From assembly GCA_049294415.1 (NCBI GenBank), contig JBAQCS010000025.1:1-33844 (forward strand): 33,844 bases of DNA, read 5' to 3'. Both the position numbers and the translations under genes were made by a program. Positions 1 through 9,600 of this stretch are shown piece by piece. Below the pieces are notes generated by a model, which was not told the origin of the DNA, ran no database searches, and saw nothing but the letters and a program-made list of their open reading frames with translations. The first letter of the stretch is position 1; every line of letters begins with the position of its first letter. The DNA comes from JAEZRQ01 sp049294415 (GTDB lineage Bacteria; Patescibacteriota; Patescibacteriia; Patescibacteriales; UBA12465).

Positions 1-2876
1 GCCTGGCTCATTTCCTCTTGGCTAGCTTCAGCTTTTTCCATTTCAGCAATCATCTTACCCATAGCTACGTCATAGCGTTCACCACCAGCTCCAGGAATGC
101 GACCAGCTAACTTAGCGGATTGCAAAGCATCAGAGCCCTCATAAACAGCTGCCTCATTAGTAGCACCAGCGCTATGCATTATTTCATGTTGAGTACTATT
201 ATATTCATTGCGACGTCTTTCTGAATCATTAGCACCCTTGTAAACCATGTCAGTATTTTTTAAAGATAAATTGCTAACATCACCAGACATTAAACGACCC
301 TTAGCTGTATTTAATTGAGCAATCTTATCAGCATTAACTGTAGCATCTGGTACTGATTGTAAAGCTTTTATTTCATTATCGATTAAGCCGGACATAGCTG
401 ATGAAACTGCTTTAAGTTGATCACCACTAGCCTCATTAATAGCGGCTTCATTTTTTAATTTAAAATTAGCAGGTAGTCTATCGTTAAGTTTTGCAAAACT
501 TACACCCATAATATCTTTGCCATCTTCATGCTTCACGGCATTATTAGCAAAGGTATCATATCTAAGATTACCAGTTCCTGGTTTATGATCCATTAAACTA
601 TCATCGTAATTCTTGTACTGTCTAGTAGTAGTGTATTTGGATGGATCTTCGCCGGCATTAACTAACTCTGCCTTTAATTTACCTAAAGTAGTTGCACTGA
701 TAGAAGCTCCTCCTCCTTCATAAGCAGAAATAGCTTTAGCCATTTCTACCAACTTAGTAGATTCGGTATTTGGAGATTGAATTTCGGCAATCAAATTAGC
801 TAGAGCAGCATCAGCATCTCCGCCCCCTTTATTTAAAGTATCAAATCTGTTCTTCCAAGTTTTACTAAGACCTGAGCTAGAATAAATATTACCAGCCTTA
901 CCGGAAGTAGCTAAAGTATCAGAGTTAGCAGCCGCGTTTTTAACCCAAGCTTTAGCATCATTTTGATCTTTGTTCATGTCTTTCCAAACTGCTTTAGTAG
1001 AGGAGAAACGATCCATGAAACTAGTATTAGCTATGATCTTTTTATTTTTATCATAAGTATTCTTATCTAACGCATCTAAAGCTGCTTTTTTAGAACTTAA
1101 AGAACTAAGTACGGCTGGGTCGGAAATTTTCTTTTTAGATTCATCGTATTTATCAACATTGTCAGCCTTTAAAACAAAATCTCTTTTCATTTTAAGTTCC
1201 TTCTTTTGCTCGGGACTTAAAACAGTACCAGCTCTTTGAGCTGTTTCTAAGGAAGTAGCGTCCTTATCATAATCATCGTATTTTTTTACAAAATTTTCGT
1301 TACTATCATAATCACCCTTAGCTTTATCATATTCACCTTTAACACCATCATAGTCTTTAACATATTTTGCAGCCTCACCTTTAGCCTTGCTACCAAAATA
1401 ACCAGCAAATCCTGCTGCTATAGCAGCGGGGATAGCTACTGGTAAAGCGGCAACACCAGCACCAAAGGCGGCCACGGTTCCAATTCCAGCTCCAATACCA
1501 GCTCCTCTAACCACGTTGGACATATTTTGAAAACCTTGACTACTTACTATATCCTCACCGGCTGCAGCGGTTTTTTCGCCCATGCCAAGTTTAGTTAAAT
1601 ATTTAGAGGCTGCTGCTTTACGATTCTTTTTAGCTGTAGCCTGTAAATCATCACCCCAACCTTTAGCTAATTTACCAGCCCAAGTACTTCTCTTATCTCC
1701 ATCTACCCCCATTTTTTTACCTATATATCTATCACCTTGGGAAACAAGTCCTAAAGCACCTCTGCCAGCTAACTTACCAGTGCCTCTAGCTAAACTCTTG
1801 GTACCGCTAATGGCCATAGCCTTACCTTTATTGATAGCAGCCATACCCTTGCCTAAAACAGAACCAGTTTCACCGCCGACTTCTTGGGCAATTTTCATAC
1901 CGCCCAGTAACATACCAATGGCAATAATAAACTTTGAAAAACCAGCCACACTACCGGCTTTGGAATCAATTGCTTCTGCTTCAGTAGCAGTTTCAGCTGC
2001 CATATACACAGCTGTCTCAGCCTGATTATTTGCTTCATTAGTAACGGTAATAGGATTAGTGCCTGTTTGCAAAGCTGCAAATGATAACCATAAAAAGAAA
2101 GCGAGTACTGGACCAACTATTAAATTACTAGTCCATTTAGACCACCATTGACCAGCATATTGTTGTCCTTTGCCAGGAACAGCTTGTAAGAAAAAAGCGG
2201 CTGGAGACAAAACAATATAAATCCACATCATCACGATACGCATAACCAACATGGCTAGCATGGAAGCTACTACAACAGTGGCAATTAAAACATAAATCAA
2301 GCCAAAAATATAAGCTGAAACAGTAGAAGATAAACTTGGAGCAGTGCCTCCTTGGCCATATCTTAAAATATCAGAGATACCTAACATATCAATAATATTT
2401 CCAGAACCAATTTCTTTAAAAGCATTAACAAAAGTTAACATGACTACATTAGCCACATCGATCATTAAGCCACAAAATAATTTAGAAAAATTAATCAACA
2501 CGGCGGCCATGATTAACTTAGGTAAATTCTTCTTAGCACTATATTCTTCTTGACCTAAGATAGTAGCAAAAGCAATCACCAGTAAAACAACCACAAAGAA
2601 CATATTACAAACATCACGAACTACTACCCAGCCTTTAGTTACAGCTTCAGCGTGAATAAAGTCACTATAAGAAGCTACTACAATCAAAGCGTTAACCAGA
2701 AGAATTAAAATTTTTGTGACACCGCTAATAAAAATACCAATAATGCCACCAACTATATTATTAGCCCAATCAGCGGCAAAGGCGTAACTACCAAACAAAA
2801 AAATCGTTACTAAAAGTAACGAAATAAAAATCGTATTTTTTAAATTAACGTATTTTTTAAAATTTATTTTTTTCAT
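1..2876 (-). CDS. VirB6/TrbL-like T4SS polytopic membrane protein with long soluble tail (partial, 3' end off the window)
   Basis: The frame is open from an ATG at 2874-2876 to the left edge, about 958 codons without a stop, so the C-terminus is missing. The N-terminus has a hydrophobic signal-like segment (about residues 13-35, ending SYAFAAD). Several membrane helices follow to about residue 340, including the paired segments around MLVMRIVMMWIYIVLSPAAF, an arrangement typical of VirB6/TrbL-type channel proteins of type IV secretion. After a Gly/Ala/Lys-rich stretch and another Ala/Gly-rich hydrophobic segment (about 480-525) comes a charged, Lys/Asp-rich soluble region. It contains an HEIMH sequence at residues 897-901. 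The protein sits 16 bases behind a small membrane protein, probably in one operon, and near a giant exported Cys-rich gene. The family call is by architecture; the role of the tail is unknown. Confidence 0.72.
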   Translation of the reverse strand, partial: MKKINFKKYVNLKNTIFISLLLVTIFLFGSYAFAADWANNIVGGIIGIFISGVTKILILLVNALIVVASYSDFIHAEAVTKGWVVVRDVCNMFFVVVLLVIAFATILGQEEYSAKKNLPKLIMAAVLINFSKLFCGLMIDVANVVMLTFVNAFKEIGSGNIIDMLGISDILRYGQGGTAPSLSSTVSAYIFGLIYVLIATVVVASMLAMLVMRIVMMWIYIVLSPAAFFLQAVPGKGQQYAGQWWSKWTSNLIVGPVLAFFLWLSFAALQTGTNPITVTNEANNQAETAVYMAAETATEAEAIDSKAGSVAGFSKFIIAIGMLLGGMKIAQEVGGETGSVLGKGMAAINKGKAMAISGTKSLARGTGKLAGRGALGLVSQGDRYIGKKMGVDGDKRSTWAGKLAKGWGDDLQATAKKNRKAAASKYLTKLGMGEKTAAAGEDIVSSQGFQNMSNVVRGAGIGAGIGTVAAFGAGVAALPVAIPAAIAAGFAGYFGSKAKGEAAKYVKDYDGVKGEYDKAKGDYDSNENFVKKYDDYDKDATSLETAQRAGTVLSPEQKKELKMKRDFVLKADNVDKYDESKKKISDPAVLSSLSSKKAALDALDKNTYDKNKKIIANTSFMDRFSSTKAVWKDMNKDQNDAKAWVKNAAANSDTLATSGKAGNIYSSSGLSKTWKNRFDTLNKGGGDADAALANLIAEIQSPNTESTKLVEMAKAISAYEGGGASISATTLGKLKAELVNAGEDPSKYTTTRQYKNYDDSLMDHKPGTGNLRYDTFANNAVKHEDGKDIMGVSFAKLNDRLPANFKLKNEAAINEASGDQLKAVSSAMSGLIDNEIKALQSVPDATVNADKIAQLNTAKGRLMSGDVSNLSLKNTDMVYKGANDSERRRNEYNSTQHEIMHSAGATNEAAVYEGSDALQSAKLAGRIPGAGGERYDVAMGKMIAEMEKAEASQEEMSQ

Positions 2877-2892
2877 TTAAGAAAAATTTATA

Positions 2893-3504
2893 TTAAAACA
2901 GATCGAAAAAACTTGAAAACGATGATTGAATTAACTGATATAAGGTATCAAAGGGGTGAGCTAAAGCCTGGGCAATAAAAGCAACTAATGAAAGCAACGC
3001 AACAAGAACAAATAAACAACCGAGATTTAAACAACCACAACCGATTTCTTCCGTCTTTTTAATCAAAGCTACTGAAGATTTGGTGGTATCTGATTTTCCT
3101 AATGCTTTTCTAGCTTCAGCTGGAATCCATTCTTCACCTAAATCACAGAAGGCCCAAGGACCTAAAGCTTTATTTAAGAAAGCATGAATATCAATCCAAA
3201 ATAAAGTTAAGCCCCAACTAGGAATGAGGTATTCCCAGGCTGCCTGAAGTAATTTATCAGTAGCCCGGCGCATGGGATTAGAACTTTGACTAACAGCATT
3301 AGCCTCTTTACTAGCTTCAGCGCTTTTCTCGCTAACCATTTGCTGTTGTTTTAACTCACGTAAACTCTGCCCTGCTCCTTCATTTCCATCTTCTGTACCT
3401 CTTCTAGCAGCTCGAAAATCACCAGCCATTTCCGACTCATCAAACTCATCATTCTCTTCATTTTCAGCATCAGATCGTGCTAATAATTCTTCATCAACTG
3501 CCAT
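2893..3504 (-). CDS. small T4SS-associated membrane protein, acidic N-terminus
   Basis: This 203-residue protein belongs to no family I can name with certainty. Residues 1-45 are strongly acidic (Glu/Asp runs) and 46-85 are polar and probably helical. Residues 90-126 form an aromatic-rich amphipathic segment (WEYLIPSWG, then FWIDIHAFLNKALGPWAF). Residues 155-182 hold a Cys-containing motif (GCGCLNLGC) that leads straight into one membrane helix. There is no signal peptide, so the acidic head is probably cytoplasmic. It lies directly upstream of the VirB6/TrbL-like gene with a 16-base gap, behind its own extended -10 promoter, which suggests an accessory component of the same membrane machine. 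That role is inferred only from the neighbour. Confidence 0.7.
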   Translation of the reverse strand: MAVDEELLARSDAENEENDEFDESEMAGDFRAARRGTEDGNEGAGQSLRELKQQQMVSEKSAEASKEANAVSQSSNPMRRATDKLLQAAWEYLIPSWGLTLFWIDIHAFLNKALGPWAFCDLGEEWIPAEARKALGKSDTTKSSVALIKKTEEIGCGCLNLGCLFVLVALLSLVAFIAQALAHPFDTLYQLIQSSFSSFFDLF

Positions 3505-3529
3505 AAAAACTTAAAAATATTTCATTGTT

Positions 3530-3572
3530 ATTATACCATAAACTATTAAATTTTTTAACAGTTTTTATACCA
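3530..3572 (-). promoter_or_regulatory. tandem extended -10 promoters for the T4SS-like pair
   Basis: On the minus strand, TATGGTATAAT (-10 hexamer at 3530-3535) is a perfect extended -10 element (TGG before TATAAT), and its predicted start lies about 18 bases before the ATG at 3504. A near copy, TATGGTATAAA (hexamer at 3564-3569), lies 34 bases upstream. Neither has a good -35 box, which fits extended -10 promoters. The assignment is from motif match only. Confidence 0.5.
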
Positions 3573-3621
3573 TAATTTTACTACAATTTAGTGATAATGG
3601 CAAAGCAATTTTTTAACTAAA

Positions 3622-3665
3622 TAAAAAGGCACTGCTAGAAGCTGTGAAGCTGTAGAGCAGTGCCT
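3622..3665 (-). terminator. rho-independent terminator after the giant Cys-rich gene
   Basis: The arms AGGCACTGCT (3627-3636) and AGCAGTGCCT (3656-3665) are perfectly complementary over 10 bp. The loop itself can form a small AGCT/AGCT stem. On the minus strand the hairpin is followed by TTTTATTT. It starts 20 bases after the stop of the 2718-residue gene and closes that transcript before the T4SS-like pair. Confidence 0.8.
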
Positions 3666-3684
3666 AATTAAAGCTTAAAATAAT

Positions 3685-6600
3685 TTATTTCAAACTACCG
3701 AAAGCATCAAAAGCTTCCCAATTATCAGCAATTCTAATTCCTAAATTTTTAACAGCTGTATCACTTAAGTAATAGTGATAGAACTCGTGAGGAACACTCT
3801 TATTTGGTTTGTTGTCAGCGTTAGTAACTATTTGAACTCCACCAGAGGCATCGCTCCAATCAATAATGATTTGACGAAGTGGTTGCTGTTCACCATCTAC
3901 TTCGGAATTAAAACTTAACTTATACAAACCACTCTTATTAATTGTGACTTGAGAGCCACTCATAGGAACGGCTACCAGCTTACCTGTTTCCTGAACTTGT
4001 TCCATCTTAATACTAGAAATAAGTGGTTTTACAATACAGAAAGAAGCTGGATGAGTAGTTGGTCTAATATTATTAGCACAGAGAGCAGTAGGAGCGCTCC
4101 AAGAAGAAGCTGGGTTAGGCATACTGCTATAAGTTCCATTATCAGTTGAGAATGAATAACCAGCATATTTTTTAATAAACAACTTACTCAAAACATTAAT
4201 ACTATCCTGAGCGACTAATGGTTTTCTCCATAAAAGAGTACACTCTCCACCACCGGCCGCAGCACAACTTTGTTTATTTATATTACTGTTATTTGTATAA
4301 ATACAGAAAATATTAGGATTTAAATTACATTGTCCAATACTCTTACAACCAGCCCCTAAACAACCATATGGTCTACCAGCAAAGACGGTTTCCTGATTTT
4401 TAGTAGAATATTGATTACGTAAATTAATAGCTGGGCTGTTAATTAAACTAAAATCATTAGGGAAAATTGCAGCACCGAAAGGAACATCTTCACGGTTGCG
4501 ACCATAAGCAAAAATAGGTTTGTTGTTAACAAGTGGTGGTGGGTTATCTATAGATTCTTCAACCCTAGAAAGATCACTCGCTCTAACATCAGTATTAGTA
4601 TTGTAAGAACTAGGATCATACTTATAAGGATGACTGACAAGAGGAGCATCAACTGGATCATAAGGAACCAGTCCTTCTTTAAAAGTAGCCTTACAATCCC
4701 AAGCTTTGCTTAAAGTTTTTTCACCAGTTATAGCAACTAATTTATTAGGATTAGGAACACAATAATAAGAAGTGTGGAAGGTGTAAGTTCTTAAATCAAG
4801 ATCATTGCCCTCTATATCGGCGCCACCGATAGCTAAATAATTATCAGATCCACAAATTTCTTTACTAGACTTAGTGTCTAAGCAGATACAAGAATCTGTT
4901 AATGTCATCTTTGCAATAGTTTTACAATCAATAAACTCTGGCTTAGTAGCTCCGCTAAGTTTAGTGGCGGTAATTTGTCCGGTAACACCATCCGCACAAG
5001 CACTATCGCTTCCTCTCTTAGAACAACCAGTCATAGTATGAACAACTCCAGTTATTTTCTTTAAATTATCTTTAAAGTAATTAATATTTGGAGGGGTCTC
5101 TGAGGTGGCACTAATAAAATAATTAGGAGTACTAGTCGGGAATGATGAGTTACGGCTAACTCTATCAACCCAAGCCATATTATTACTTTCTGTATCAACT
5201 AATTGGGTGAAGGCGTTACAAGTCAAACGATAAACCTTATCTGGGTCAGCATTATAAGGATAAAGTAACTGATTTTCATTAGCTGGAGGATTATTATAAT
5301 CCCAAATAGCTACCGCTGGGTCACTATTTCTCTCTTCATCTATATCTTCGCAAGTACTTCGATCACAACCGCCTTTACTCTCATAAAGAAAACCGCTAGC
5401 AAATGGAGCCCAAGCACTATCGATATAATTTATATTGCAACCAGACTCTTCTCCGGGGAAACTACTAAAAACTTTTTTATTTTGAAAAACTTGAGAGGAA
5501 TTACCATTTGGCAAACAGTAAATTCGTTCATGGTTCCAATTTATATGATAATTAGTGGCCCAAGCCATGTAATTAGTACAATCGCCACAGAAGTTTAAGC
5601 AATCAGCATCACTTAATTTATTGCCACATCCGCTGGAATCACTATCTACATACCCTCTACCACCGCTAGCTGACTCATCAACATAAGTATCAACTCTCTT
5701 AGCTACAATTTTCTTCATTAATTGGAAATTACCATTAGCCTCTGAACAATAATAGAGTGGGAATTTACCTTTATAACCTAAATCGGCTTGAGTGCTTCTG
5801 GTAACTGGGGCTATTTTATCTACTGGATACCACATCAAACATGATTTAGTATTAAGTGGATCGTATTGTAAACAATAACCAAATAAGCCGTCTTTAATAA
5901 CATTATTATTAGCTGACAAACAAGTTAAAGCGTCAGTACCAGGATATAAACGACAATCCTTAGCGACATATTGATCAGGTGCAATTTGTAAGACTGGTTC
6001 AATATTAATATCATCAAAATAAACGTAAGAATTTTGAGGCTTAGCAATATTAGAATCTGAAGTTAAATAAATTTTAATCTTCTTCAATTCCTTAGTATTT
6101 CCAGCTCTAAACTTTAATACTTTTCTCTCCCAGCCATTATTAGTTTTACTAATAGAGCTAGCTATAAAAGTATCCTTATCATCAGTGATAATTAATTTGG
6201 CTTGATCTGCTGAACCAGTAGTATTAACTAAATAATTTATATAGTAATCTTGATTACCATAAACATTAACATAGGCTCCTTCAGATAAAGGAGAAATCAT
6301 ATAATAACTTAAAACCTTAGTATAACCTTTACCGTGAGCAGGATAACTAATATTAGTTGGGGAACCATTTGGCTCTAAAACTAAACTGTCCTTTAGGAAT
6401 TTTTCATCGCAAGGTTTATTGTCTGCCCTCTTACAAGATAAGATAGTGTTACTATTTTCAAAATCAAAGTGAGCGTCAGCATTTTGTCCGACCTCCTTCA
6501 TTGAACCTAAATAATAATTATTTAATAAGGCATAACCTGTAGCATTCTTATTAATTAAAGTATTCCAATTAGAAGCAGAATTATTAGAACCAATGTCAAT

Positions 6601-9600
6601 TTTTCTTACTTCTTGAGTGTCAGCTAAAATGCTGCCACACTCATTATTGTCATTTAACTTATCGCATTCTCCCATTTCATAACAAGTTCTTTCTTTAGTA
6701 ACTGGATCTTCAACATAGGAAGTACAAGCTAACCAGCGAGAACAAACGCGATCTGGTCTAACTTTAATAACTTGATTAGCTGAACAATTAGAGCCAGCAC
6801 AAGGTTGAGCAGCTACACCTTCTGAAGTAGCAGCATTAAAGATTAATTTATTTAATTTACCAGTATTAATCGTACGGCTATTAAATAATACACAACCATT
6901 TTCAGTATTAACTACACCGTTACAAGTCTTGAGGTCTAGGTTAGTACCAATCTTATAATTAATAATAACTTCTTTTAAAGTAGTGCCATTTGAGAAACCT
7001 GACACATTAACTCTCGAATTAACACCAGTATGGAAAATAACAGCAGCTGAAGCTGAGCCATTAACAGTAGATACGGCTGCACTTAAATTATTATCGGCAC
7101 CTAAAATTCTAACTGTACCAGCTGTAGCGCCATCAGATGAACTGAAGCCGCTTAAAGTAGCAGAGCCACTTAAAACGTATAAAGAATTTGGCTTAATCTT
7201 ATATGGTTCAGATGGATTAATAGTAGATAAAACATTATTCATGTAACCACTAACTGGATCAATAAACTCACTACAACCGGCAGCCGCTGGTTCACATAAA
7301 CCGACTTTATTACTTGGAGTAGGAATTGCCCCGCCGGCACCACCTAAACCAATGGTCTTAAAGTAAGTAACATCACAAGGATAATCATTATTATCATTAA
7401 CGCATTTCTTATTAGTTCCACATTCGGTATCAGTCTTACAAATACCACCATTCTTTTCAGTGTCAGTAATCTTACCATCATTATTATTATCACAACGTTT
7501 AACTACTGCTTTATACCAAGCATTAGAACGATAAACGCAAACGTTGCTACCTGGGTTTTTGAAGTAAGCTGTTAACTTCTGATCATTATAAGACCAAGCT
7601 TCACAATTTACTTCACTAGTCTGACATAAAGTAGAATCGTATTTATCTGGTAAATTTTTCTTATAAGCATCCACCCAATTAACAGATGTAGCGGTGGCTT
7701 GTGAGTAGGCAAAACGAGTACAGCCTGCATCCTCACCTAAACAAGCTTTAGTTGGGTCATAAACGGCATAAGTCATCTTATGTCCTGGTACGTTCAAGCA
7801 ACCAGCAGCCCCAGCCGTACAAGGCTTATTTCTATCATCAGCTAAATTAATAGTACGAGCAAATGGGTTAGTAGAATTATTGGTTTCAATCATTTGTTCA
7901 CAACCCACTGCTGAGTCTTGGCATAATTCACTGAAACGATGTAAATAATGTTGATCACCTACTCTATCAGTATACAAAGAACAGCCTAAGTTATAATTTG
8001 GACCTTGATAGACTCCAAAAATATCATAATAACAAGAATCAGGAATTTGACTGGTGCCCTTAATTAAATAGAAACGATCAGTGATTTCATTAATAATAAA
8101 ATTATCAATAAAGACTGGTCCACTAATTTTAATTCTTAATTTTTCGGTCTTAATATCATGAGCAATCGGGGTAACATTAATTTCATACAAATTCCAACTG
8201 TTACCACCTTTAATAGCTAAAGTGCCTGATTTATCTAAATCACTAGCATTAAATATAGCTTTTTCTGAATCAGAGTTTTCAAAATAAGCATTTAAATTAG
8301 TTTGACCAGCTGCTTTAGCCATAAACTTAATGACGTAAGCTGAACCCTTTTGAACTAAATTTTGAGCATCAATTTCTAACTCACCGCCACTATAAGCTAA
8401 GGAGTGACCATCTTTAGCAGTAGATTCCAAACTAAGACTAACTGTTCCGTTCTTAGCTACAAAAGGATCAGTCGTAGCTTCAAAACTATAACTATTAATA
8501 CGGCGTAATCTTTCGCCACCGTTACCATTATATTCACGGCAACCAAGTTCAGCGGCCGAACAAGTAGTGCCTTCATCTGGAATAGAACTATATAAACAAG
8601 CATTATATTTGTTATCCCATTTACCGCCATTCTTACAAACATAACAAACTCCCTGACTAGCATCCCAATGCTTAGTCTGGTTATTAACATCACTGTTAGT
8701 ACAAGCAGCGGCATCTAAATTTTTATCAATATTCTTTTCGTTCAAACGATAAGTATGACAATTGTCGGAACAAGAGAAAGTATTAGATATTAAACCGTAA
8801 GTAATAGAACCATTCTTATTATAGAATTCACGACAATTAGGATTATATTTTGGATCAGTAGTTGGTAAGTAATAAATTTCTTTAGTACAAGCTGAAGCTA
8901 AAGTAGGATCAACTAAAGCTGGATTACCAATATCATCTTTCTTAAGTGATAAAGCTTTTAATTGATAACCAGCGCCACTAGTACCCTCCCAAGAATAGAA
9001 ATCTCCACAACGAGTAGTATCTGGTTTAATACATTGTCTAATATAAGTATAGTAGTCTTGCTTTTCGCCACCCTGGCTAATTTCATCTAAGTTAGTGAAA
9101 CTAGCACAACCAGCGCTTTGAGCGCTACAAGTTTTAGTATTAGCTGGAATTAAATTGTCAGCCGAAGCTGTAAAGAAGTAAGCGTCACGAGCAATGTAAG
9201 TATCATAATTAGCACATTCTCTCTGACAGTAATCAGCTGTATTAGCTTTAGCAGCTACTACAAAACCATCTTTAGCAGATTTAAAACTATTACAACCAAC
9301 TTCTTCTTTATTACACTTTCTAGCAAAATTATTACAGATTGTTGGAGCACCAGCTTTTAATCTATAATCATTAGTACCTGTGCCAACACTGGCATAACAA
9401 GCGCTCTCCAAATAAGCTGGAATAATCTTTTCAGTTTGTACATTAGCTCCGTATTTAGAATAACCGTTTGAAACGTCATTAGGAGTTAACTGAATATTTT
9501 TAACGTAAAGTTTAACAGTTCCGCCTTCTCCAATAACTGAGAATTTCAAATCATTAATATCCGCCACGCCGTTAATAGCTGAAACTGTTAATGTCTGCCA

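Noticed and set aside
1582..2025. Plus-strand 147-residue frame rich in Pro, Ala and Leu
   Set aside because: It is the antisense shadow of the VirB6/TrbL-like gene, which is open over the whole region.
3720..3800. HEFYH near the C-terminus of the giant protein as a zinc-protease site
   Set aside because: It lies in a PKD-like beta domain where a His followed by aromatics is normal, and no further ligand motif is seen.
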